Below, piece after piece: positions 1-8,900 of a stretch of 64,000 bases of DNA; the stretch's first letter is position 1; each line of letters begins with the position of its first letter. The notes beneath the pieces were generated by a model. That model was not told the DNA's origin and made no database searches. It saw only the letters and a list, made by a program, of their open reading frames with translations. Where the stretch lies: contig JBDRRS010000019.1 in the NCBI GenBank assembly GCA_043825615.1, forward strand, positions 124,001 to 188,000, in the 5' to 3' direction. Made by a program: the position numbers and the translations under genes. The DNA comes from JBDRMV01 sp043825615 (GTDB lineage: Bacteria > CG03).

Positions 1-243
1 AATTCTGTAATTCGATTTCTCACCGAGAGCGTGAACGATTTTTTCCTCCCACGGCTCCATCCCGTCCGGAAGAACAATGCTGTAAGGCATGTCTCTCGTT
101 TCTACAATGAAATTAATGCAGCCCGGAATCTGCTCCTGCGAGGCGCAGGATGCGTCAATGAGTATGCTGTATGAAAAAATTCTGCAGGGCGCTATAAAAC
201 TTAGAATGCCTGAAAAGGCAATGACGGAGAAAACCGTTCGCAT
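1..243 (-). CDS. Secreted protein of unknown function, N-terminal part only
   Basis: An open frame of 81 codons runs from ATG at 243 off the left edge of the window, so the C-terminus is missing. The first ~26 residues look like a signal peptide (basic start, hydrophobic FSVIAFSGILSFIA core, then a possible cleavage region near PCRIFSYS). The mature part begins with a Cys-containing segment and shows no motif I recognise. It lies 3 bp downstream of the PEGA-domain gene on the same strand, so the two are probably co-transcribed. Function unknown. Confidence 0.6.
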   Translation of the reverse strand, partial: MRTVFSVIAFSGILSFIAPCRIFSYSILIDASCASQEQIPGCINFIVETRDMPYSIVLPDGMEPWEEKIVHALGEKSNYRI

Positions 244-246
244 TTA

Positions 247-666
247 TTATTTTTTGGCAAGTTTTACCGAAAACTCTTTTGTTTTTCCTCTTGTAAGAAC
301 AACATTTTTTGCCCAGTCCTGATAACCGGGCAATATCATCTTGATTGAGTACTGCCTCGGGACTTCCGTAACGGAAGTAATTTTTATGTCCGCCGGAGTT
401 TTTGCCTTAAAATACCCGTTTATGAAAACCTTGGCGCCCGAGGGATGCGTGTTCAGCGAAATATACGCCGCATCTTTTTCTTTCCTGATACTTTTTCCCG
501 GAAGCTCGCCCGGCGCAGTTTTTTCCCCAAGATGTTCGCTGGTCCGGACGCCGCAGGCGGCGGAACACAAAATCCAGACGGAAATCCCGACGAGCGCCAC
601 ATTAACCGTTATAATCATCCCGAAAAGAACTTTTTTTGCCGTTACGAAAACTTTTGCTTTGGTCAT
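247..666 (-). CDS. Membrane-anchored PEGA-domain protein
   Basis: A 139-residue protein with one N-terminal membrane segment (about residues 11-35) and a C-terminal PEGA domain of about 70 residues (signature ISLNTHPSGAKVFINGYF, then a lysine-rich end). PEGA domains are small beta-sandwich modules found in surface proteins. I chose ATG 666 rather than the longer frame from 699 because AGGAG stands just upstream of it, and the longer frame would overlap the preceding gene. It lies between two other small exported or membrane proteins of unknown role. The molecular function is not known. Confidence 0.75.
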   Translation of the reverse strand: MTKAKVFVTAKKVLFGMIITVNVALVGISVWILCSAACGVRTSEHLGEKTAPGELPGKSIRKEKDAAYISLNTHPSGAKVFINGYFKAKTPADIKITSVTEVPRQYSIKMILPGYQDWAKNVVLTRGKTKEFSVKLAKK

Positions 667-676
667 ACTTTTCTCC

Positions 677-1084
677 TCAGCCCCGTCTTTCGCTTTCAAC
701 GATGTGGCCGTCCAGCGCCTCTATAAAATTTCTCTGTTGAGCAAGTTCCTCCGTTACATTTTTAATCCCCTGTAAAATCTCATCAAGTTTCCGGGGAATA
801 TCTTCAACGGCTTCTTTCATTCCCCTCACCTCGCTGATTTTAAGAGCTGAGGCGACCTCGGCGGCAATTTTTTTGGCGTCGGCCGCGCCCGGCCGGGCGG
901 TAGCGGTCAGCAACCTCGTAAGGGAGTCCGTCAGCCGTTTTTCGGAAGCGGACACCAGATTCTGCAAATCATCCGCCGGAGATGAAGTTTCTTTACTCCC
1001 TTTTACGATGATAAGCCACAGAACAATGTTGAACACTCCGAAAATTATCGCAATCACGGCAAGAACAACCACAGGATTTCTCAT
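677..1084 (-). CDS. Small membrane protein with one N-terminal TM and a helical tail
   Basis: 135 residues. A hydrophobic segment near residues 4-28 is followed by a charged, predicted mostly helical region likely to form a coiled coil (many heptad-like L/I positions between about 40 and 130). It has no catalytic motif and I do not recognise the family. Its start overlaps the aldolase-family stop in an ATGA junction (1081-1084), so translation is probably coupled. It may be a structural or scaffolding membrane protein, but that is only inference. Confidence 0.65.
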   Translation of the reverse strand: MRNPVVVLAVIAIIFGVFNIVLWLIIVKGSKETSSPADDLQNLVSASEKRLTDSLTRLLTATARPGAADAKKIAAEVASALKISEVRGMKEAVEDIPRKLDEILQGIKNVTEELAQQRNFIEALDGHIVESERRG

Positions 1085-1656
1085 ATTTTCCCTCCATTCG
1101 GTATTTTTTCCAGTATTTTCTTATAGTATAAAATCTTGCAGGCGCTTTCAAGAACGGAAGTCATTTTGTAGCAGTCGGAAAGCGACTTTCCCGTAACCCA
1201 GGAACCGTGACCTCTCACGATGCAGGCGGGGAATTTGTTTAAGGCGGGCGGGATTTTCAGAACCGCGCCCTCCGAACCGATTGTGTCAACGACGTCAAGT
1301 ACGGGAACCTCCGGGAGATAAAAAAAACCTTCCGCATCAACCGGCTTTATCGCCTGTTCGGCGAAGGAGAGAACCGTCGCGAAAACGGGATGGGCGTGCA
1401 CGACCGCAAGATATTCCGTTGCATCGTAAATCGCCCTGTGAACGTCCACCTCGACGGAAGTCCCTCTGTCAAGTTTTTTATTTGAAACGTTTACCCTTAT
1501 GATGCTTTCGGGCCTGATGTTTCCGAGAAGACAATCGTGAGCCGTTATGTAAAAAACGTCGCCGTCCCTCCGGCTGAAATTTCCGGATGTCGAATGAATG
1601 ATTCCCTCTTCGAAAAGAGCCCTGCCCGCTTCCTCAAATTCTTTGAAATTTATCAT
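1081..1656 (-). CDS. Class II aldolase/adducin family protein
   Basis: 191 residues matching the class II aldolase/adducin fold that includes fuculose- and ribulose-phosphate aldolases/epimerases and methylthioribulose-phosphate dehydratase. Visible are the substrate-loop motif STSGNFS near the N-terminus, the metal-binding HAHP motif in the middle and a later RGHG motif, which together supply the usual Zn-binding histidines. The frame stays open to 1884, but ATG 1656 is the right start by homology (MINFKEFEEAGRALFEEG); longer starts would run into metG. The substrate cannot be told from sequence. A repeat hairpin lies between metG and this gene. Confidence 0.85.
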   Translation of the reverse strand: MINFKEFEEAGRALFEEGIIHSTSGNFSRRDGDVFYITAHDCLLGNIRPESIIRVNVSNKKLDRGTSVEVDVHRAIYDATEYLAVVHAHPVFATVLSFAEQAIKPVDAEGFFYLPEVPVLDVVDTIGSEGAVLKIPPALNKFPACIVRGHGSWVTGKSLSDCYKMTSVLESACKILYYKKILEKIPNGGKI

Positions 1657-1670
1657 TTTTTTATAAGGAA

Positions 1671-1699
1671 GGGGACAGGTCTTTTCAAGAACTGTCCCC
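1671..1699. repeat. REP-like hairpin at the 3' end of metG
   Basis: The arms GGGGACAG (1671-1678) and CTGTCCCC (1692-1699) are perfect complements and continue inward for four more pairs after one mismatch, leaving a 3-nt loop. The metG stop codon (1685-1687) lies in the loop and stem, so the last metG codons are repeat sequence. Related GGGGACGG and GAACCGTCCCC sequences occur elsewhere in the window. Confidence 0.85.
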
Positions 1700-3196
1700 A
1701 ACCATGTTCGGGAAAAGGATTTTTCCGCCGGGGATTTTATGATTTTTCGGAAATTTCCCGATTTCAGGCGCTGAAATTGCAAGACCGAGGTGCTCCGCCA
1801 TTTCTCCGCACTTTGCGGGCATAAACGGCGAAAGAATATTAGCGGTAAACCCCATAACGTCAACAAGCGAAAAGAGCACGTCATTTAATTCTCCTGATTT
1901 TTCTTTCGCGAGCACCCACGGTTTTTTCTGCTCGATAAACTTGTTGGCATCGTCTATCAGTTCCCATATTACATTCAGAGTTTCGTAAAATTTAATCCCG
2001 TCCATAAAACCCTTCGCTTTTTCAAGGACTTCTTCCTCTTTTCTGGCAAGCGCCTCGTTCAGAGAACAATTTTCGGGCGTTGCTGAGGCGGAGAATTTTT
2101 TAAGCATAACTTCAACCCGCTGAAAGAGGTTCCCGAGCGAATTCGCCAGGTCGGCCGAATACCTGGCCTCCAGGCGTTGCAGAGAAAAAGCCCCGTCCGA
2201 ACCGAAAGGCATTTCACGCAGGAGGAAAAATCTCAAAACATCCGCCGGAAATGTTTTGCATATTTCATACGGCGTAATGATATTCCCTTTTGACTTTGAC
2301 ATCTTGCCGCTTTTGAATGTCCACCAGCCGTGGCCGAAGACCCTTCCGGGAAGTTTCAAACCGCATGCCATGAGCATTGCGGGCCAGACGACCGTGTGGA
2401 AATAAAAAATTTCCTTGCCGACGATGTGGACGTCGGCGGGCCAGTACTCATTAAACTTTTCTTCGTCGCAAGAGTATCCTACCGCAGAAATGTAATTTAT
2501 AAGCGCGTCAAACCACACATAAACGGTTTTGTCCTTATCTTCCGGAACGGGAATTCCCCATTCCACCGTCTGCCTCGTCACGCACAAATCCCTTAGGCCT
2601 CTCGAAACGGTATCTATGGTCTTGTTGGCTTTATCCCGGGGGACGAGAAAATCCGGATTTTCTTCGTAAAATTTCAGAAGTTTTTTTTCATACCGCGACA
2701 GGCGGAAGAAATATGCGTTTTCACGTTTGACTTCGGAAATCAGGCACCCGCATTCGGGACAATTACCGCCCGCATCCTTAACCTGCAATTCGGAAAAAAA
2801 CGATTCGCAGATAACGCAGTATGGCCCTTCGTAAGTCGCGGGGTAAATATCGCCGGTTTTAAGAAGTTTGCTGAAGATGAACTCAACCGTTTTCGTGTGC
2901 CTTTCTTCGGTGGTCCTGATAAAATCATCATACGAAATTCCGAGAAACTTCCAGAGTTCTTTCGCCTCCGCCGCCAGACGGTCGACCCACTCCTGCGGCG
3001 CGAGGCCCCGCGCCTGAGCCGACCCTGAAATTTTCTCGCCGTGCTCGTCCATCCCCGTAAGGAAAAAGACCGGCCTGCCGAATAATTCGTGCCATCTTTT
3101 CAAAACATCGCAGGCGACAGTTGAATAAGCATGCCCTATGTGGAGCGCGGCATTCGCATAATAGAGCGGCGTCGTCACGTAAAAAACCTTATTCAT
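1685..3196 (-). CDS. metG: Methionyl-tRNA synthetase, short form
   Basis: 503 residues charging tRNA-Met with methionine. The class I signatures are HIGH at residues 19-22 and KMSKS at 298-302. The inserted zinc knuckle has C127, C130, C146 and C149. The C-terminal EMAP/Trbp tRNA-binding domain of longer MetG proteins is missing, as is common in many bacteria. The last residues (VGDSS) come from a REP-like hairpin, so the natural C-terminus has been altered. It overlaps the stop of the PSP1 gene upstream by 8 bp. Confidence 0.97.
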   Translation of the reverse strand: MNKVFYVTTPLYYANAALHIGHAYSTVACDVLKRWHELFGRPVFFLTGMDEHGEKISGSAQARGLAPQEWVDRLAAEAKELWKFLGISYDDFIRTTEERHTKTVEFIFSKLLKTGDIYPATYEGPYCVICESFFSELQVKDAGGNCPECGCLISEVKRENAYFFRLSRYEKKLLKFYEENPDFLVPRDKANKTIDTVSRGLRDLCVTRQTVEWGIPVPEDKDKTVYVWFDALINYISAVGYSCDEEKFNEYWPADVHIVGKEIFYFHTVVWPAMLMACGLKLPGRVFGHGWWTFKSGKMSKSKGNIITPYEICKTFPADVLRFFLLREMPFGSDGAFSLQRLEARYSADLANSLGNLFQRVEVMLKKFSASATPENCSLNEALARKEEEVLEKAKGFMDGIKFYETLNVIWELIDDANKFIEQKKPWVLAKEKSGELNDVLFSLVDVMGFTANILSPFMPAKCGEMAEHLGLAISAPEIGKFPKNHKIPGGKILFPNMVGDSS

Positions 3197-3782
3197 TCGG
3201 CGCAGAGTAACAGCAGAGGCCCTTCCCGCACGGCCCCAGTGTTTTTGACGAAAAAGTATGTTTCGAATGTCTTCTCTGGAAAATGGCGCAGCAGAAAGGC
3301 CGGCCGCAGGGGCCGAGACCTCCTATAATTCTGGCGCATTCCGCAGAAGACACCTGAACCATCTGCACGTGCATCCTGATAGCGGTGTTTATATCCTTTA
3401 TAAGAGCTCTGAAATCGACCCTGGAGGAGGCGGTATAATAAACAAAAACCCGTCTCTTATCAAATGTGTAACAGACCTTTGAGATTTTCATCGGAAGCGA
3501 GTATTTTTGAACCAGTTCTCTTACCTTATGGAACGCTTTTTCCTCTTCGCCCGCAAGCGCCTTCAGATGCTTCATATCCTCGCCCGTTAATTTTCTTATT
3601 ATATTCGGGAGCTGGTGTTTTATCACAGGCGGGCTTTCGGGGAGCGTTTTGCAGACAGCGGCCTCCTGCCCGTATTCGGTCTTCACAAGAATATAGTCAT
3701 TAACCGACGGAGAGACCTCGCCGCACACGTAAGAGGAAAAACTTCTGTCCCTCAAAAGAACCGCCTTTACCGTTATAATCAT
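3189..3782 (-). CDS. PSP1 / RicT(YaaT)-family protein
   Basis: 197 residues with the PSP1 C-terminal domain. The family mark is two cysteine clusters, here GPCGRPFCC and GPCGKGLCC, corresponding to the iron-sulfur-ligating cysteines of Bacillus RicT/YaaT. In Bacillus RicT acts with RicA and RicF in RNA processing. The gene order tmk-holB-PSP1-metG matches the conserved neighbourhood in Firmicutes and many other bacteria. The protein is shorter than YaaT (about 275 residues), ending just after the second cluster. It joins holB by an ATGA overlap. Confidence 0.88.
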   Translation of the reverse strand: MIITVKAVLLRDRSFSSYVCGEVSPSVNDYILVKTEYGQEAAVCKTLPESPPVIKHQLPNIIRKLTGEDMKHLKALAGEEEKAFHKVRELVQKYSLPMKISKVCYTFDKRRVFVYYTASSRVDFRALIKDINTAIRMHVQMVQVSSAECARIIGGLGPCGRPFCCAIFQRRHSKHTFSSKTLGPCGKGLCCYSAPNE

Positions 3783-4594
3783 TTTACCAGTCCGGAGGAT
3801 GAGGGAACGCCGTTAAAAATCATCCTCTTGTAAACGACTTTCGGGATTCTCTGCTTTTTTAACATATTCAGACACTGGAGAAGGTATGAGACATCCCCCG
3901 CCAGACGGCCGGAAGGGTTTTGCCTGAACATTGCTGCTTCGTCAATGAGAAGACCTCTTACGAGATTGCTCGTTTTTTCCCGCTTCAAAGGGTCGTCAAA
4001 AAACCTGTCGAGACCGGTAAATAACCTGCCGAATTTCCCGTTTGTTTTATCGTCAATACTTTCCCGCACGAATTTTCTGTCGTATTCAATTCTTTCATAA
4101 CCGCTTTCCATCGGCGGAAATCTTAAAATCTGACACCGCGACCGGATTGTGGCAAGCAGGGTGTACAGGTTTGACGTTATAATTATCATGCAGGAATTTT
4201 CCGGCGGCTCCTCAAGAATTTTAAGAAGCGCGTTTGCCGCAGCCTCGGTCAGCAATTCCCCTTCGGTTATTATGCCCACTTTGCAGGCGCCGGTCATTTT
4301 TGAAAGAGTCATAAATCTTATAAATTCGCGGATGTCGGCTATCTTGATTGTCGTGTCCGACGAATAGACATTCACATCGGGGTGACGCCCGTTTAAAATT
4401 CCGAGACAGCCGGCGCAGAGGCCGCAGCCGGTCCCGTTTTCGCAGTTAAGAATTTTCGCTGTTTCCGCCGCCGCCGCAATTTTCACTTCCTTCTCCGGCC
4501 CGTCGAAAATGTATGCGTGCGGAACGCGTTTACTCCGTATTTCTTCCGTCAGGATTTTCCTTATGTTTTCCGGAATTTTAGTTTTTTCAAACAT
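3779..4594 (-). CDS. holB: DNA polymerase III delta-prime subunit
   Basis: 271 residues of the clamp-loader delta-prime type, an AAA+ fold protein that helps load the sliding clamp. It has a zinc knuckle with CGLCAGC near residues 57-63, the NALLKILEEPP sequence typical of delta-prime/gamma, and the SRC motif (SRCQ) that contacts the neighbouring ATP site. The Walker A position reads FDGPEKEVK, not a functional P-loop, as expected for delta-prime. The N-terminus overlaps tmk by 34 bp. Confidence 0.92.
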   Translation of the reverse strand: MFEKTKIPENIRKILTEEIRSKRVPHAYIFDGPEKEVKIAAAAETAKILNCENGTGCGLCAGCLGILNGRHPDVNVYSSDTTIKIADIREFIRFMTLSKMTGACKVGIITEGELLTEAAANALLKILEEPPENSCMIIITSNLYTLLATIRSRCQILRFPPMESGYERIEYDRKFVRESIDDKTNGKFGRLFTGLDRFFDDPLKREKTSNLVRGLLIDEAAMFRQNPSGRLAGDVSYLLQCLNMLKKQRIPKVVYKRMIFNGVPSSSGLVK

Positions 4595-5196
4595 TTCTCA
4601 ATTATGCCGAGAATTCTCTTATGAACTTCGCCGACGCTCCCGTCCGCTTTGACAACGTGAATTCTCCCTCTGTTTTCCGAGCAAATTTTCCTGTATCCCT
4701 CCTCCACTCTCCTGTGGAAGGAGTCCTTCTCCAGTTCCAGACGGTCCTTCTTTCTTTTTATTCTCCCGAGGGATTTCCCCGCCGGAAGTTTCATAAAAAT
4801 CGTCACATCCGGTTTCCTGCCGCCGGTCGCCACGCGGTCCGCAAACATCAAGTCCTTCATATTCAGACCCCGTCCGTAGCCCTGGTATGCGACCGTCGCG
4901 TCCGAATACCTCTCGCAGATTACAATCGAGTTCTTTTCGAGAGCGGGAACAATAACCTCCGCCGTGTGGCCGGCTCGGGACGCCTCGTACAGAAAAAGTT
5001 CCGCAACCGGATTCACCCTGTGCTTGGGATTCAGAATAATTTTTCTCAGATGCTCCGAAAAAAGAGAGCCGCCCGGCTCTCTCGTCCTGACGATATCATA
5101 ACCCCTCTTCCTCAGCGCCGCGAGAAGGAGTTTCGCCTGCGTTGACTTGCCGCAGCCGTCGGAACCCTCAAAAGTAATAAATAAACCCCGTTTCAT
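4561..5196 (-). CDS. tmk: Thymidylate kinase
   Basis: 211 residues converting dTMP to dTDP with ATP. The P-loop EGSDGCGKST is at residues 10-19, followed by the DR(x)-type signature REPGG and a later LID-like segment (RKKDRLELE). Length is usual for the family. It is the first gene of a minus-strand run with holB, PSP1, metG and the aldolase-family gene. The 92-bp gap upstream separates it from the divergent nth gene. Confidence 0.96.
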   Translation of the reverse strand: MKRGLFITFEGSDGCGKSTQAKLLLAALRKRGYDIVRTREPGGSLFSEHLRKIILNPKHRVNPVAELFLYEASRAGHTAEVIVPALEKNSIVICERYSDATVAYQGYGRGLNMKDLMFADRVATGGRKPDVTIFMKLPAGKSLGRIKRKKDRLELEKDSFHRRVEEGYRKICSENRGRIHVVKADGSVGEVHKRILGIIEKCLKKLKFRKT

Positions 5197-5253
5197 CTTT
5201 ATGTGAATTTATAGCAAAAAAACAGGCAAAAACAAAGGAAAAATTATGATTCA

Positions 5254-5282
5254 TTGCATTACTGCGCCTATTTCTGTACAAT
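5254..5282 (+). promoter_or_regulatory. Putative promoter of nth giving a leaderless message
   Basis: TTGCAT (5254-5259) and TACAAT (5277-5282) are spaced by 17 bp, a sigma-70-like arrangement. The expected transcription start falls at or beside the nth ATG at 5289. No Shine-Dalgarno sequence is visible before that ATG. An alternative -10, TATAAT at 5282-5287, would place the start inside the gene. Confidence 0.45.
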
Positions 5283-5288
5283 ATAATA

Positions 5289-5924
5289 ATGATTGCAAGA
5301 GAGAAGAAAATCCTGAAACTCCTTGAAGACAATTACCCCGCCGCAAAAACCGCCCTGAAATTTGCGAACCCGTGGGAACTTCTCGTCGCGACAATTCTTT
5401 CGGCGCAGTGCACCGACAAAAGAGTGAACATCGTTACAAAAACTTTGTTTGAAAAATACCGGACAATTAAAAGTTTCGCAAACGTGAAACAGGAAAATCT
5501 TGAAAAAGACATTCATTCAACGGGCTTTTATAAAAACAAAACCAAGAATATAATAAACAGCGCAAAAATGCTCCTCAAAGAATTTAAAGGCAAAGTCCCC
5601 GACACGATGGATGGCCTCTTAAAACTTCCGGGCGTCGCAAGAAAAACGGCAAACGTCGTCACATACAGCGCTTTCGGAAAAATTTACGGAATTACCGTCG
5701 ACACCCACGTCGGACGGCTCTCCCAGCGGCTCGGCTTTACGAAGGAAAAAGAGGCCGGAAAGATTGAAAATGACCTGATGGAAATTTTCCCGAAAAATTC
5801 ATGGGGAAAAATCTCTCATCTTCTCATAGAGCACGGGCGGAATGTCTGCAGGGCAAAAAACCCCGACTGCGAAACCTGCTTTTTGAACAACCTCTGCCCC
5901 AAAAAAACTTTCTCAAAATTATAA
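5289..5924 (+). CDS. nth: Endonuclease III (DNA glycosylase/AP lyase)
   Basis: 211 residues of base-excision repair enzyme acting on oxidised pyrimidines. The helix-hairpin-helix LPGVARKTA carries the catalytic lysine K119, and the catalytic aspartate is D138 in VDTHVGRLSQRLG. The C-terminal 4Fe-4S ligands are C187, C194, C197 and C203 with standard spacing. It is transcribed divergently from tmk. No ribosome-binding site precedes the start, so the transcript may be leaderless. Confidence 0.97.
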   Translation: MIAREKKILKLLEDNYPAAKTALKFANPWELLVATILSAQCTDKRVNIVTKTLFEKYRTIKSFANVKQENLEKDIHSTGFYKNKTKNIINSAKMLLKEFKGKVPDTMDGLLKLPGVARKTANVVTYSAFGKIYGITVDTHVGRLSQRLGFTKEKEAGKIENDLMEIFPKNSWGKISHLLIEHGRNVCRAKNPDCETCFLNNLCPKKTFSKL

Positions 5925-5964
5925 TTTAAGGATGGAAAAAGTAAAAATAGAGAATTAAAGGGAA

Positions 5965-8900
5965 ATGAATAAAAACTCAACAATCTTTTTTTTGCTCCTG
6001 TTTTTGATTTTCAGTTTTATTTGCAGTTCCGTCCGGGCTGATTCACAGAATGTAAACTTAATCGGAAAACTTGCCGGCGGCCTGCCACGGGATGTTTCTG
6101 TCAGCGGAAATTACGCTTATGTCGCCGCGGAAGGGCTGCTGTCAATTGTTGACATTTCGGACCCTGCAAATCCGGAACAGGTCTCTTATTACGATACTCC
6201 GGGTTCTGCCTATGGTGTTTCCGTTTCAGGGAATTACGCTTATGTTGCTGATGGCAGTTCCGGTTTGAGGGTAATTGACATTTCAAATCCGGCATCGCCG
6301 TCGGAGACCGGTTATTATGATACCCCGGGTTTCGCATACGGCGTTTTTGTTTCGGGAAATTACGCTTATGTCGCCGATGGCAGTTCCGGTTTAAGGATAA
6401 TAGACATAACCAATCTGTTCTCGCCGTCGGAGATTGGTTATTATGATACTCCGGATTCTGCCCGCGGCGTTTATGTTTCCGGGGGGTACGCTTATGTTGT
6501 TGATTACAGTTCAGGTTTAAGAATAATTGATATTTCAAATCCGGCGGCGCCGTCAGAGGTTGGTTATTATGATACTCCGGGTCATGCATACGGCGTTTCT
6601 GTTTCGGGAAATTATGCCTATGTCGCCGATTACTATGATGTAAGGGTAATTGATGTTTCAAATCCTGCCGTACCGGCAGAGGCAGGCTATTACGACCCGG
6701 GTTATGCCCGCGGCATCTATATTTCGGGAAATTACGCTTTCGTTGCCGGCAGCAGTTCCGGCTTACGGATACTGAATATTTCAAACCCGTTATCGCTGTC
6801 GGAAACAGGCTCTTATAATACTTCCGGCACTGCTTACGGCGTTTATGTTTCAGGGATTTACGCTTATGTTGCTGATTACCGTTCCGGTTTAAGAATAATT
6901 GATATTTCAAATCCTGCTTCGCCGTCGGAGACAGGTTATTATGATACCCCGGGTTATACTTATGGCGTTTCTGTTTCAGGGGGGTACGCTTATGTTGCTG
7001 ATTATTATGATGGTTTGAAGATAATTGATATTTCAAATCCTGCCTCGCCGTCAGAGACAGGTTGTTATGACCCGGGTTATGCTCGTGATGTTTATATTTC
7101 AGGGACGTACGCTTATGTTGCCGGTAGTGGTTCCGGTTTAAGGATAATTAATATTTCAAATCCCGCCGCGCCGTCAGAGGTTGGTTATTATGATACTTCG
7201 GGTTATGCTTATGGTGTTTTTGTTTCAGGGGTTTACGCTTATGTTGCTGATAGCGGTTCCGGGTTGAGGATAATTAATATTTCAAATCCCGCTTCGCCGT
7301 CAGAGGTTGGTTATTACGATACCCCGGGTTCTGCTTATGGCGTTTTTGTTTCAGGGGGGTACGCTTATGTTGCTGATTGGGATTCGGGTTTGAGAATAAT
7401 TGATATTTCAAATCCGTCCTCGCCGGCGGAGGTTGGATATTATGATACTTCGGGTTATGCTTACGGGGTTTCCGTTTCAGGGACGTACGCTTATGTTGCT
7501 GATTGGCATTATGGTTTAAGGATAATTGATATTTCAAATCCTGCTCTGCCGTCGGAGACCGGTTATTATGATACTCCGGGTTATGCTTATGGTGTTTCTG
7601 TATCGGGAAATTCCGCTTTTGTTGCTGACGGGAGTTCCGGTTTGAGGATAATTGATATTTCAAATCCTGCCTCACCGGCAGAGACGGGTTATTATGATAC
7701 TCCCGGTGATGCTCGCGGCGTTTCTGTATCAGGAAATTCCGCTTTTGTTGCCGATTTGGCTTCCGGCTTATGGATATTCGAAGCGGATTCAACGCCTCCC
7801 GCCGCAGTTACAGATTTAACCGCCTCAGCCGGGGAAGGAAACAGTGATGTTAAACTTGTCTGGACTGCTGCCGGTGACAATGGAACAACGGGGAATATCA
7901 CTAATGGGCAATACTGCATAAAATATTCAACCGATTCAAGCGATGGATGGTTAAGTTTAAATTCTGTTCAGTGGTCAACAGATACTGTTGCGGGAACGAT
8001 TGAAAATAAAATTATCGGCGGGTTAGCGGGAAACAACACTTATTATTTCTGGCTAAAGACCTATGATGATTTGTGGTCGGATATTTCCAACGGCGCGACC
8101 TTTTATATCCTGCCCGATGCATCCGAGCCGGCTGCGGTGACTGATTTAGACGGCGGACCGGGAATTTCCGTAGGTTCAATGGATTTAACATGGACGGCGC
8201 CCGGGGACGACGGGACAAGCGGAAACATTGCAGGCGGAGCATATCAATTAAAATATTCGACATCTCCCGCCGATGGCTGGGGAAGTTCGTATTCGGTGCT
8301 GTGGAGCACGGAGACCTCCCCCGGAAATATTGAATCAAAAACAATAACTTCGCTTGAGCCGGGAGGAACCTATTACTTCTGGCTCAAGACAAGAGACGAT
8401 ACTGAAAAATGGTCGGAAATATCCGGCGGGGCAACCGGTTATGCCAGACCACAATTAAATCATCCTGTATCAGAAAATTGGGACTCAGGGACAATTGATT
8501 CTTCAAAATGGACAGTTACCTCCGGCAACCCCGTAGTAAATACACGTGGAGTAAGTGAACCCAGCGGAATTTATTCTTTAAACTTGGACGGTGAAGGAGA
8601 TGAACTCACTTTACAGAGGACAGATTTGTCGGGGCATACAACCGGTTATGTAATGTTTTACTGGCAGAGAGGCGGTGACGGGGAATCGCCTGACCCTAAC
8701 GAATATCTAAAATTAGAGGTTTATCAGACGACCGGGTGGCAGGAGGTATTCAGCATTGAGGGTAACAGCAGCAATGATTCGGTCTTTACATCAACGACAA
8801 TCGCTTTATCAACAACAGCGTTCCATCAGAATTTTCAGATGAGATTCAAAAGCACATATCAGGGTTGGAATGGGGATGACTTTTTTGTTGATGATGTAGT

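Noticed and set aside
1657..1884. Longer aldolase-family protein starting at 1884
   Set aside because: The extension overlaps metG by 200 bp and has no homology to the family; the fold begins at MINFKEFEE.
6101..7792. Long minus-strand frames opposite the LVIVD repeats
   Set aside because: They are mirror frames of the repetitive coding sequence (basic, His/Asn/Gln-rich low-complexity protein) without ribosome sites.
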